Assembly (NCBI GenBank): GCA_030149405.1
Contig: JASBRM010000222.1
Coordinates: forward strand, 1 to 18,783
Reading direction: 5' to 3'
Source of the DNA: Neptuniibacter sp.
GTDB taxonomy: Bacteria > Pseudomonadota > Gammaproteobacteria > Pseudomonadales > Balneatricaceae
DNA: 18,783 bases
Position 1 is the first letter of the stretch. Each line of letters starts with the position of its first letter. Below are positions 1 to 9,055 of this stretch, piece after piece. Position numbers and translations under genes: made by a program. The notes beneath the pieces are model-generated. The model ran no database searches and was not told where the DNA came from. It saw only the letters and a list, made by a program, of their open reading frames with translations.

Positions 1-71
1 ATCCGCTGGTACAGCATATTGTCCGTGCTTATGATCGTTTCGAAAAGAAAGATCAGAAAAAGGACGCTTAA
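1..71 (+). CDS. ybeZ: PhoH-like ATPase YbeZ, C-terminal end only
   Basis: Only the last 22 codons are present, read from base 3 to the TAA at 69-71. The translated tail begins PLVQHIVRAYDRFEKK and is then lysine-rich. It resembles the C-terminus of YbeZ (a PhoH-family P-loop ATPase), where a short 'IV.AYE' helix is followed by a charged tail. The ATPase domain lies outside the window. YbeZ is known as the partner of YbeY, and the ybeY start codon is only three bases downstream, which supports the assignment. It rests on a short tail plus context, so it is probable rather than certain. Confidence 0.7.
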   Translation, partial: PLVQHIVRAYDRFEKKDQKKDA

Positions 72-74
72 GCC

Positions 75-530
75 ATGAGTTTCCAGTGCGACATTCAGTA
101 TGAAATTGAAGGCAATCTGCCCAGTGAAGCACAATTCCAAAACTGGGTAGATGCGGCACTCAACAAGCAAATTGATGAAGGCGAAGTCTGTATTCGTTTA
201 GTTTCAGCAGATGAAAGCCAGGAGTTGAACCGCACTTATCGCGACAAAGACAAACCGACCAATGTGCTCTCCTTCCCGTTTGAAGTCCCTGAAGGCGTAC
301 CTTTGAGCCTGTTAGGGGATCTGGTGATCTGTGCAGACGTAGTTGAAAAGGAAGCGGCTGAACAGAACAAAGCCGTTTTTGATCATTGGGCACATATGGT
401 TGTACATGGCTGCTTGCATCTGATCGGATTCGATCATATAAATGACTCAGAGGCGGAAGAGATGGAAGATCTCGAACGCCAGATACTGGCAACACTGGAC
501 ATTGCCGATCCCTATCGGGATGAAAACTAA
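75..530 (+). CDS. ybeY: Endoribonuclease YbeY (16S rRNA 3'-end maturation, ribosome quality control)
   Basis: YbeY is a zinc-dependent single-strand RNA endonuclease that acts in 16S rRNA 3' processing and 70S ribosome quality control in the cytoplasm. The 151-residue product has the usual family length. The signature [11 protein letters not shown] at residues 111-121 supplies the three zinc ligands H111, H115 and H121, and the conserved TNVLSFPFE segment is at 62-70. The C-terminal half is acidic, as usual. A good Shine-Dalgarno (AAGGA, 60-64) lies ten bases before the ATG. The gene starts three bases after ybeZ and is followed 20 bases later by ybeX, so the genes are probably co-transcribed. 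No odd features. Confidence 0.97.
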   Translation: MSFQCDIQYEIEGNLPSEAQFQNWVDAALNKQIDEGEVCIRLVSADESQELNRTYRDKDKPTNVLSFPFEVPEGVPLSLLGDLVICADVVEKEAAEQNKAVFDHWAHMVVHGCLHLIGFDHINDSEAEEMEDLERQILATLDIADPYRDEN

Positions 531-550
531 ATCAGGATAATCAAAACCTC

Positions 551-1387
551 ATGAGCGAAGACCGATCGGGACAACAAAAAAGCTGGCTGAATAAAATTAC
601 CCAGGTTTTTAGTGATGAACCCCGCAGTCGAGAAGATCTGCTAACCGATTTAAGGCAGGCAACAGACGAGAACCTACTGGACACCGAAGCCCTGACCATT
701 ATGGAAGGCGCGATGCAAGTTTCAGACATGCAGGTTCGTGATGTAATGATCCCTCGCTCTCAAATGGTTGTGGTTGAAGCTGAACAAACCCCCAAAGAGT
801 TCCTTCCGGTTATTATTTCCAGCGCGCACTCCCGGTTTCCCGTCATTGGCGAGACACCTGATGAAGTGCTTGGCATCCTACTGGCAAAAGATCTGCTGCC
901 TTTGATTCTTGAAGGCAATCTGGAACAATTTGATCTGCAATCCAGGCTACGCCCAGCCACTTACATTCCTGAATCCAAACGCCTGAATATTTTGTTGAAA
1001 GAGTTTCAGGTGACCCGTAACCATATGGCCATCGTGATGGATGAGTACGGCGGTGTTTCAGGCTTGATCACTATCGAAGACGTTCTGGAACAGATCGTTG
1101 GGGATATTGTTGATGAGCATGATGACGAAGAAGATGACGGCAACATCAAACCATTTGATAACAATGCCTATATCGTCAAAGCTCTGACCGAAGTCGAAGA
1201 CTTTAACGAATATTTTGATGTCGGATTTTCTGAAGATGAATTCGATACCATTGGCGGAATAGTTACTAAGCAATTTGGTCATCTGCCTAAGAAAGACGAA
1301 GAAGTTCAGATCGACGGCTTCCTGTTTAAAGTGCTTTCTGCAGACACCCGCCGCATCCGCCTATTACAGGTAACACGAAACGGATAA
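551..1387 (+). CDS. ybeX: YbeX/CorC-type CBS-domain protein (magnesium/cobalt efflux accessory, linked to ribosome metabolism)
   Basis: The 278-residue soluble protein has the CorC layout: a short basic and acidic N-terminus, a tandem CBS pair (about 61-125 and 130-187) and a C-terminal transporter-associated (CorC_HlyC) domain (about 203-275). Landmarks are DVMIPR at 64-69, DEYGG at 164-168, QIVGDI at 181-186 followed by an acidic stretch, and TIGG at 233-236. No membrane segments are present, so this is the soluble CorC/YbeX form and not a DUF21 transporter. Family members bind adenine nucleotides and have been linked to Mg2+/Co2+ efflux; the E. coli gene is also linked to ribosome maturation. 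Its place between ybeY and lnt matches E. coli. Its stop overlaps the lnt start by one base (TAATG at 1385-1389), which suggests translational coupling. Confidence 0.95.
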   Translation: MSEDRSGQQKSWLNKITQVFSDEPRSREDLLTDLRQATDENLLDTEALTIMEGAMQVSDMQVRDVMIPRSQMVVVEAEQTPKEFLPVIISSAHSRFPVIGETPDEVLGILLAKDLLPLILEGNLEQFDLQSRLRPATYIPESKRLNILLKEFQVTRNHMAIVMDEYGGVSGLITIEDVLEQIVGDIVDEHDDEEDDGNIKPFDNNAYIVKALTEVEDFNEYFDVGFSEDEFDTIGGIVTKQFGHLPKKDEEVQIDGFLFKVLSADTRRIRLLQVTRNG

Positions 1388-2886
1388 TGACCATGCCTCT
1401 GCAACTGTTTCTTTGTCTGTTTGCAGGGGCCTTGATTGCCCCATCCCTGGCACCTTTTAATCTTCCTTATCTGGCGCTTATTCCTCCAGGCATTCTTTAT
1501 CTTTGCAGTTACAATAAATCGCCTAAACAAGCGTTCTGGTTAGGTTGGTTATTTGGAGCTGGATTCTTTGGTGCGGGAGTTTCCTGGGTTTTTGTCAGCA
1601 TCAGTGAACACAGCGCAACACCATTACCGATAGCCGTAATCCTGACCGCCCTATTTGTAATCGGTCTGGGACTTCTCTTTGCCGTTCAAAACGCCCTCTG
1701 GATAAAGTGTTTTGGAGTCAGGCTGTTACCACTGAGTTTTCTCGGCATCTGGGTTCTTTTTGAATGGATCCGAAGCTGGCTTTTTACCGGATTCCCCTGG
1801 CTTTACCTCGGCAATGCAACACTTGAAACGCCCCTGCAAAACTTAATCCCCATTGGTGGCGTCTGGTTAGCCACGGCTGCTTTCCTGATCATTTCTATAT
1901 GTATTGCAGAATTTCTTAGAACCAAAACCATCCGGCCTTTACTTATTCTGCCTTTGCCAATTATCTGCAGTTACCTGCTTCCACTGCATTGGGCTGAATC
2001 TAAAGGTGAAGCAGTTAAAGTGGCAGTAATTCAGCCGAACATCCCACAATCGATTAAGTGGAATGCAGATTATCGAGAGGAAATTTTCGCCCGCTACAGC
2101 CAACTGTCAGAAAAACATAGCGATGTAGAGATAATGCTGTGGCCTGAAACAGCAATACCGGCGCTTTTCCGCAATGCAGCCCCACACCTTGCGGAAGTTT
2201 TAGATACTCTGGATTCCAATGGCGTCAGTTTGATCAGCGGCATGCCAAGCCTGGTCTCGGATTCGCAGCACCCCAAAGGCTATCGGGTTCACAACAGCCT
2301 TGCTGTACTCACCACTCATTCGGGTATTTATCATAAGCAACGACTGGTTCCGTTTGGGGAATACATTCCCTTAGAAGACTTTCTACGTGGCGCCATCGAC
2401 TTCTTCAATCTTCCCATGTCCAGCTTTTCTATACCGAAAACAGAACAGCCATTGCTGTATGTTGGTGAATACGCTTTGGCTCCAGCAATATGTTATGAAA
2501 TTGCTTACCCGGAACTCATCCGTGAATCCGCACAACAAGCAGACTTCATTCTTACTGTTTCCAATGACACCTGGTTTGGCGACTCAATTGCACCTGCACA
2601 GCACCTTCAAATCGCACAAGTACGTGCTCTGGAAAATGGTCGTTGGGTCATACGCGGAACCAACAACGGTATCACGGCAGTGATCAATCATCGTGGAGAA
2701 GTGGTGAACAAACTTCCTCAGTTCGAAGAAGGCGTTCTCGTAGAAAAAGTTCAAGCTATGTCTGGACATACACCGTTCCAGACATATGGCTCCTTGCCCA
2801 TTCTTCTATTGGCCACTTTGATGATTACCGGAAGTATTGGCTCCAGAAAGGCATGGGGACAGGACTCTTACCCAAGCTTCAGATAG
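1387..2886 (+). CDS. lnt: Apolipoprotein N-acyltransferase Lnt
   Basis: Lnt transfers a fatty acid from phosphatidylethanolamine to the N-terminal cysteine of diacylated lipoproteins on the periplasmic face of the inner membrane, the last step of lipoprotein maturation. The 499-residue protein has an N-terminal multi-helix membrane region (about 5-200), a periplasmic nitrilase-fold domain (about 208-455) and a final membrane helix (about 467-485). The catalytic triad is visible: E254 in WPETA, K317 in YHKQR and C369 in PAICYE. E325 (PFGEY) and W225 also match conserved family positions. Several of its likely clients (LptE, the cytochrome, RlpA, MltB) are encoded in this window. The start overlaps ybeX by one base; a second in-frame ATG two codons later is also possible. 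Confidence 0.97.
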   Translation: MTMPLQLFLCLFAGALIAPSLAPFNLPYLALIPPGILYLCSYNKSPKQAFWLGWLFGAGFFGAGVSWVFVSISEHSATPLPIAVILTALFVIGLGLLFAVQNALWIKCFGVRLLPLSFLGIWVLFEWIRSWLFTGFPWLYLGNATLETPLQNLIPIGGVWLATAAFLIISICIAEFLRTKTIRPLLILPLPIICSYLLPLHWAESKGEAVKVAVIQPNIPQSIKWNADYREEIFARYSQLSEKHSDVEIMLWPETAIPALFRNAAPHLAEVLDTLDSNGVSLISGMPSLVSDSQHPKGYRVHNSLAVLTTHSGIYHKQRLVPFGEYIPLEDFLRGAIDFFNLPMSSFSIPKTEQPLLYVGEYALAPAICYEIAYPELIRESAQQADFILTVSNDTWFGDSIAPAQHLQIAQVRALENGRWVIRGTNNGITAVINHRGEVVNKLPQFEEGVLVEKVQAMSGHTPFQTYGSLPILLLATLMITGSIGSRKAWGQDSYPSFR

Positions 2887-2887
2887 C

Positions 2888-3160
2888 TTAGGCGTTATAC
2901 AGAGTGAACACCCCAATCCCGATAAAGCCCACCCCTGCAATGTAGTGCAGATACTTTTCGTTAATGTAATCGGAGAGTAATGATCCTGCTAAAACACCCA
3001 AAGCGGATGCAACGATCAGGGCAGCAGAGGCAGCAAAAAAAACCGTATATTTGCTCACCTCTTTATCGGTCGCAAACAACATCGTAGCCAATTGCGTTTT
3101 GTCACCGAGTTCGGCAATAAAAACAGCAGCAAAAATCGTTAAAAAGATTTTCCAATCCAT
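2888..3160 (-). CDS. Half-length GDT1/UPF0016 (TMEM165-type) membrane protein, putative cation (Mn2+/Ca2+) exporter
   Basis: This 90-residue hydrophobic protein carries the family signature E-L-G-D-K-T-Q at residues 17-23, within the first of three predicted membrane helices (about 4-17, 41-59 and 72-89). Full GDT1/UPF0016 proteins have about 190 residues and two such repeats, with the acidic motif of each forming the cation path. Here only one repeat is encoded, and there is no partner half in the window. Half-size members are known in bacteria and are thought to work as homo- or hetero-oligomers. The family includes manganese exporters such as MneA, but the ion is not shown by this sequence. 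The ATG is fixed by an in-frame stop three codons upstream; the ribosome site is weak. The gene is convergent with lnt, one base apart. Confidence 0.88.
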   Translation of the reverse strand: MDWKIFLTIFAAVFIAELGDKTQLATMLFATDKEVSKYTVFFAASAALIVASALGVLAGSLLSDYINEKYLHYIAGVGFIGIGVFTLYNA

Positions 3161-3202
3161 ACAAAATATCTAATTCTTCAATAAAAACGAAAGGATAGAG
3201 CC

Positions 3203-3233
3203 ATTCCGGCTCACTGAAACAACGAGCCGGAAT
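3203..3233 (-). other. Perfect 10-bp hairpin between the zinc-ribbon gene and the GDT1-like gene
   Basis: ATTCCGGCTC at 3203-3212 pairs perfectly with GAGCCGGAAT at 3224-3233 around an 11-base loop. On the minus strand it lies 41 bases after the end of the zinc-ribbon gene and 42 bases before the GDT1-like ATG. No U-run follows directly; the nearest T-rich stretch comes about 12 bases later. It is therefore not a classic intrinsic terminator. It could be a processing or attenuating structure, a weak terminator, or an operator. The structure is seen directly; the role is unknown. Confidence 0.6.
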
Positions 3234-3274
3234 AATAACATGAACAGTATCTAATCTGCCTAAATCAGTTTTTA

Positions 3275-3805
3275 TCAGGGCCAGGGAGATGACACTCTCT
3301 TGAAAAACTTGCTGTGACACTTGTCACAACTTTCCAGTTTATCTGTTTTGGCTAAGGTTATCTGCGTACCACAGTTGAGGCACTCCAGTGTGCCTACGGT
3401 CGCAAGTTCACCAGCAAGGTATTGGTCTTCATCATGATCAAGCCGTTCCCTAAGCTCTTCTTGTCCAATACGGGTCTGATCCGCTATAGCCTTCAGTTGC
3501 TCCACAAAGGTCTGTTCAAGAGCATTCAAATCAAACTTCAGCCAAGCTGCTATGCCTTCACCTGTCTCATGGGCGTAATAGCCCAGTTTCTTCAGATCAC
3601 GGAAGAGATAAGCCTTGAGTAGGTCGGCCTCATCGCGGGTCATTTCAGCCGCTGCCATCTCTAGCTCAACGGCATCATGAATCTTTTCCTGAAGTAGATC
3701 CCAACTGGCAGCATCTGTGCTTTTCAGGTCTTTAGTCAGGCGCAATAACACTCTGTCATAGTCAGCAGAGGCCAGATTGCTTTTTTTATCGCTATTTTGG
3801 TCCAT
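3275..3805 (-). CDS. ybeL: YbeL-like zinc-ribbon-containing protein (DUF1451 family)
   Basis: The 176-residue protein is mostly charged and helical (about 1-135), with a C-terminal four-cysteine zinc ribbon: C142-x-x-C145 and C160-x-x-C163. This matches the YbeL/DUF1451 family, whose biochemical function is not established; in E. coli ybeL also lies not far from leuS. The ATG at 3805 is chosen because GAGGT stands six bases before it. A GTG at 3823 would add six residues but has no comparable site. A candidate -10 (TACAAT, minus strand, 3852-3857) lies about 50 bases upstream but lacks a convincing -35. The gene diverges from leuS and is followed, after a hairpin, by the GDT1-like gene, with which it may be co-transcribed. 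No signal peptide or membrane segment is seen. Confidence 0.85.
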   Translation of the reverse strand: MDQNSDKKSNLASADYDRVLLRLTKDLKSTDAASWDLLQEKIHDAVELEMAAAEMTRDEADLLKAYLFRDLKKLGYYAHETGEGIAAWLKFDLNALEQTFVEQLKAIADQTRIGQEELRERLDHDEDQYLAGELATVGTLECLNCGTQITLAKTDKLESCDKCHSKFFKRVSSPWP

Positions 3806-3885
3806 AAATACACCTCGAATCACCCGAAACTCTGTTTGCTTCTATGTATATATTGTATCCTATGCACCAATTCGCAAACTTTTAT

Positions 3886-3913
3886 TTGCCGGTATCTCAT
3901 GAGTTCCTATCAA
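3886..3913 (+). promoter_or_regulatory. Candidate sigma70 promoter for leuS
   Basis: TTGCCG (3886-3891) and TATCAA (3908-3913) are separated by 16 bases, each matching four of six consensus positions. This would give a leuS leader of about 50 bases. A weaker alternative is TTGAAC (3922-3927) with TTTCAT (3944-3949), which would leave almost no leader. The 3806-3972 gap must hold promoters for both divergent genes, but neither choice is strong. Confidence 0.3.
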
Positions 3914-3930
3914 ACGACTGATTGAACTCA
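3900..3930 (+). repeat. Inverted repeat in the leuS upstream region
   Basis: TGAGTTC (3900-3906) and GAACTCA (3924-3930) form a perfect 7-bp stem with a 17-base loop. It is flanked by two direct copies of TGCCGGT (3887-3893 and 3936-3942). It overlaps both leuS promoter candidates, so it could be an operator or a leader hairpin, or it could be chance. No T-box-like layout or leader peptide rich in leucine codons was seen. Confidence 0.4.
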
Positions 3931-3954
3931 ATAGATGCCGGTTTTTCATCCTAG

Positions 3955-6564
<2,610 letters not shown>

Positions 6565-6594
6565 GTGTCCGGGTTACAAGGAGTCATTGAGATC

Positions 6595-7098
6595 ATGCAG
6601 GGGAAACTACCTTTATTTGCCAAGTCGGTAATTTTTATCAGCTTACTTGGTGTTTTAAGTGCCTGTGGTTTCCACTTGCGTGGTGTTCAGGATGTAGATC
6701 CTGCTCTGCGCCAGGTAACTGTGGTTGATAAAACTGGTGCCAACCAGCTGTTATCCAGCCTTAGAGATAATATGGCGTTTAACGGCATAGAAGAGATTTC
6801 AAACGCACCTTATCAAATTCGTATTCTTTCTCATGGCTACAAGCGTAAGAGTGCAACCATCAGTAATACCGATATTGATGAGTATGAACTCTCCCTCACG
6901 GTCACCATGCTCATTGCGGATAGATCTGGTAAACCTCTGACATCAAATATCCGTATTCAGCGCGAACGCTTGTACGATTACGATAAGGATTCTGCTACCG
7001 CCAGTGGTACTCAGGAACGACAGTTACGTAAAGAGCTGTATGATTCAGTCGCTCAAAGCATGCTGCGCCGCTACCTGTCCTTTAAAACCAGCAAGTAA
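6595..7098 (+). CDS. lptE: LPS-assembly lipoprotein LptE
   Basis: LptE (formerly RlpB) is the outer-membrane lipoprotein that plugs the LptD barrel and helps insert LPS in the outer leaflet. The 167-residue product starts with a lipoprotein signal peptide ending in lipobox L-S-A-C with C24, followed directly by GFHLRG, typical of LptE. The rest is a small mixed alpha/beta domain without catalytic motifs, and is somewhat shorter than E. coli LptE (193). I chose the ATG at 6595 because AAGGAG (6578-6583) lies eleven bases before it. A GTG directly after the leuS stop (6565) would put ten residues ahead of the signal peptide and is unlikely. The leuS-lptE-holA order is conserved in gammaproteobacteria. 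Confidence 0.94.
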   Translation: MQGKLPLFAKSVIFISLLGVLSACGFHLRGVQDVDPALRQVTVVDKTGANQLLSSLRDNMAFNGIEEISNAPYQIRILSHGYKRKSATISNTDIDEYELSLTVTMLIADRSGKPLTSNIRIQRERLYDYDKDSATASGTQERQLRKELYDSVAQSMLRRYLSFKTSK

Positions 7099-7104
7099 CC
7101 CATA

Positions 7105-8124
7105 ATGAAAGTCAGGCCTGAACAACTGAGTTCACAAATTGCTAAAGGCCTAAGCCCGGTTTATCTGGTTACGGGTGATGAACCTCTGCTGTCGGAAGAA
7201 AGCTGCGATGCTTTACGTCAGAACCTACAGCAGCAGGGTTTCACCGAACGTGAAGTGCTGCATGTTGATGGTAGTTTCAGTTGGGAATACCTTCTGGAAT
7301 GCGCAAACGCCCTCTCCCTTTTTGCAGAAAAGAAAATTATTGAGCTTCGCCTTGGTGGTTCTAAACTGAATAAAAAAGCCAGCGAAATTCTCCAGCAATA
7401 CCTGTCCAATCCTGCTCCCGACAACATTCTGCTGATCATTGCTGAAAAACTGGACGGTTCCAGTAAAAAAAGTGCCTGGTTCAAAGCAGTAGACAAAGCG
7501 GGTGTCATAGTTGAAATCTGGCCTGTTGAAACCGAACAACTACCCAACTGGATCAGGCAAAGAGCTGCTCAGATAGAATTGAATCTGGATGATGAAGCAG
7601 TCCAACTGTTATGTGATCGGATCGAAGGTAACCTGCTGGCAGCGAAACAGGAGTTGAGTAAACTCAGTCTATTGTTCACCCATCAGGTTGTCACCGCTGA
7701 AGATGTAGTTTCAGCGGTATCTGATAGCTCCAGATACGATATCTACGGTTTATCGGATGCAGCGCTCCAGGGTGAACCAGCACGCTGCAACAAAATCCTC
7801 CAGGTGCTGCGGCAAGATGGAACTGAAGCTCCTGTTGTGCTTTGGGCACTTTCCAAAGAACTGCGTTCACTTGCTGCTATTCAACATGCACAAAGCAGTG
7901 GCAAGTCGTTTGATCAGGTGTGCCAACAGGAAAGAATCTGGGGTAAAAGAAAGCCCCTGGCTCGCCAGGCTGCCCGCAGAGTTTCACCGCATCAAATTCA
8001 AAAAGCCCTTCAATATTGCGCTGAAACAGACAAGATAGTTAAAGGCATGTCTCCCGGAGATCCATGGATGCTGCTGACCAGTATTGCGATGAGCCTGGCG
8101 GGTAAACCTCTCAATCTCCCCTAG
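7105..8124 (+). CDS. holA: DNA polymerase III subunit delta
   Basis: HolA is the clamp-loader 'wrench' that opens the beta sliding clamp as part of the gamma/tau complex. The 339-residue length matches E. coli HolA (343). The N-terminal KVRPEQL and YLVTGDEPLL (20-29) are typical, as is the collar-domain region after about residue 210 (YDIYGLSDAALQGE, WALSKELR). No Walker motif is present, as expected for delta. It starts six bases after lptE without an obvious Shine-Dalgarno, so translation may be coupled. In E. coli nadD follows holA; here the block ends with holA and a new promoter follows, as in Pseudomonas-type genomes where nadD sits with rsfS. Confidence 0.96.
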   Translation: MKVRPEQLSSQIAKGLSPVYLVTGDEPLLSEESCDALRQNLQQQGFTEREVLHVDGSFSWEYLLECANALSLFAEKKIIELRLGGSKLNKKASEILQQYLSNPAPDNILLIIAEKLDGSSKKSAWFKAVDKAGVIVEIWPVETEQLPNWIRQRAAQIELNLDDEAVQLLCDRIEGNLLAAKQELSKLSLLFTHQVVTAEDVVSAVSDSSRYDIYGLSDAALQGEPARCNKILQVLRQDGTEAPVVLWALSKELRSLAAIQHAQSSGKSFDQVCQQERIWGKRKPLARQAARRVSPHQIQKALQYCAETDKIVKGMSPGDPWMLLTSIAMSLAGKPLNLP

Positions 8125-8152
8125 CCCCCTACCAAAACTAGTAGCCCTTGTA

Positions 8153-8181
8153 TTGATAACATAGGCCGCCAGCTTTATTAT
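8153..8181 (+). promoter_or_regulatory. Sigma70-like promoter of the cytochrome c lipoprotein gene
   Basis: TTGATA (8153-8158) and TATTAT (8176-8181) are separated by exactly 17 bases, each close to consensus. The predicted start is about 20 bases before the ATG at 8209. No terminator is visible between the holA stop and this promoter, so read-through from holA is also possible. Confidence 0.7.
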
Positions 8182-8208
8182 GCTGTCAGTCATTCAACTG
8201 GATTAAAA

Positions 8209-8550
8209 ATGCGCAGTTTAATCAAGCTCTTACCCGCTTTAGCTCTTTTGGCCGTTTTATCAGGTTGCGAAGAGGAAGCAATCACCCCCGACAAAATGAA
8301 GTCTGGTGCTGAACTTTACGATTATTACTGTAAGGCCTGCCATGAAAAGCAAGGTCCGGGTGCGATGATGGAAAGGTATGCAAGCAAGGAACCTATGACT
8401 GTGCACAAGGTTATTCTGCTGATTAAATATGGCTACAATGCCAGGCATAACATGCCCGCATTCAAAGAGTTTTCTGATGAACAAGCCGACATGCTAGCCA
8501 CATATGTAGTAGGGCTTCAGACCGAAAATCATCGAAACCTGAATCCCTAA
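8209..8550 (+). CDS. Small monohaem c-type cytochrome lipoprotein, function unknown
   Basis: The 113-residue protein has a lipoprotein signal peptide with lipobox L-S-G-C and C20 as the acylated residue. After it comes one c-type haem site, C41-K-A-C44-H45, and a likely axial methionine M82 in HNMPAF. The fold is therefore class I cytochrome c (about 30-105), anchored to a membrane and facing the periplasm. Acidic residues follow C20 (EEE); there is no Asp at +2. Such small cytochromes pass electrons to oxidases or peroxidases, but the partner cannot be told from this sequence. It has its own good promoter and stands alone between two conserved housekeeping blocks. Its stop is seven bases from the stop of the convergent OsmC-like gene, with no terminator between them. 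Confidence 0.9.
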   Translation: MRSLIKLLPALALLAVLSGCEEEAITPDKMKSGAELYDYYCKACHEKQGPGAMMERYASKEPMTVHKVILLIKYGYNARHNMPAFKEFSDEQADMLATYVVGLQTENHRNLNP

Positions 8551-8557
8551 CATGCAT

Positions 8558-8992
8558 TTATGCTAACTGGTGCAGCACTTCAGTTTCCAGCTTAGTATTG
8601 TCATGCAAAGGACAACGCTCACACACTTCATCTAAGAAAATCTTCTTTTCAGCATCGGACAAATCTGCATCAATCTTTGCACTGATACGGACCTGCTGGA
8701 AGCCGACCCGATCTTCTGTTTCCAGCCCCATAAGTCCTTTAGGGTTCAAATCTGCTTCGACAAAAATTTCCATTCCCTTCAGATCTATCTTCTGCTGATT
8801 CGCCGCTATACGACCAATGCTTCCGACACATCCAGCAATAGAGAAGAGGAAGTATTCCAGAGGGGTTGGACCTTCATTGGTTCCACCACTCGCCTGCGGC
8901 TGATCAATAACAACCTTATGATCACGAATATCCGAGCTAATTGCCCAACCACTTCCCAATGATGCTGTAACAGATACTGTTTTGTTTGCCAT
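8558..8992 (-). CDS. OsmC/Ohr-family protein (probable thiol-dependent peroxidase)
   Basis: OsmC/Ohr proteins are small dimeric cytoplasmic enzymes that reduce organic hydroperoxides, or related thiol substrates, with two reactive cysteines. The 144-residue protein has the usual length. The first cysteine is C55 in SIAGCVGS; the second is probably C127 in CERCPLHDN, with an extra cysteine C124 three residues before it. GPTPLEYFLFSIAGC (41-55) is the typical helix entering the first active-site cysteine. This CxxC-then-PLH pattern is closer to the general OsmC-like branch than to classical Ohr, so the substrate is uncertain. Its promoter is well formed and carries an inverted repeat over the -10, suggesting repression by a dedicated regulator. 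That regulator is not encoded in the window. Confidence 0.9.
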   Translation of the reverse strand: MANKTVSVTASLGSGWAISSDIRDHKVVIDQPQASGGTNEGPTPLEYFLFSIAGCVGSIGRIAANQQKIDLKGMEIFVEADLNPKGLMGLETEDRVGFQQVRISAKIDADLSDAEKKIFLDEVCERCPLHDNTKLETEVLHQLA

Positions 8993-9009
8993 ATCGAACT
9001 CATAAAAAA

Positions 9010-9031
9010 TATATTAGATTTTACTAATATA
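9010..9031. promoter_or_regulatory. Perfect inverted repeat over the osmC-like promoter (putative operator)
   Basis: TATATTAG (9010-9017) and CTAATATA (9024-9031) form a perfect 8-bp inverted repeat with a 6-base spacer. The right arm covers the -10 hexamer of the minus-strand promoter (9026-9031). A dimeric repressor here would block RNA polymerase. AT-rich palindromes of this kind are known at promoters controlled by winged-helix redox regulators (ArsR- or MarR-type), but the protein involved is not identifiable. Confidence 0.55.
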
Positions 9032-9054
9032 CAATTTACGCTAGGATTAGGCAA
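9026..9054 (-). promoter_or_regulatory. Sigma70-like promoter of the OsmC-like gene
   Basis: Read on the minus strand, TTGCCT (9054-9049) and TATATT (9031-9026) are spaced by exactly 17 bases, both close to consensus. Transcription would begin near 9019, about 27 bases before the ATG at 8992. The -35 lies directly beside the terminator at 9056-9084. Confidence 0.65.
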
Positions 9055-9055
9055 C

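Noticed and set aside
160..495. Open frame on the minus strand opposite ybeY.
   Set aside because: It is covered by a full, clearly conserved YbeY on the other strand and its translation shows no family features.
3161..3274. Possible yybP-ykoY manganese riboswitch before the GDT1-like gene.
   Set aside because: The conserved loop sequences of that riboswitch are not seen in this 114-base gap; only a simple hairpin is present.
3852..3857. TACAAT on the minus strand as the -10 of the zinc-ribbon gene.
   Set aside because: The hexamer is good, but no acceptable -35 stands 15-19 bases upstream, so I did not list it as a promoter.
6565..6594. GTG start for lptE directly after the leuS stop.
   Set aside because: It would put ten non-basic residues before the lipoprotein signal peptide, while the ATG at 6595 has AAGGAG upstream and gives a normal signal length.
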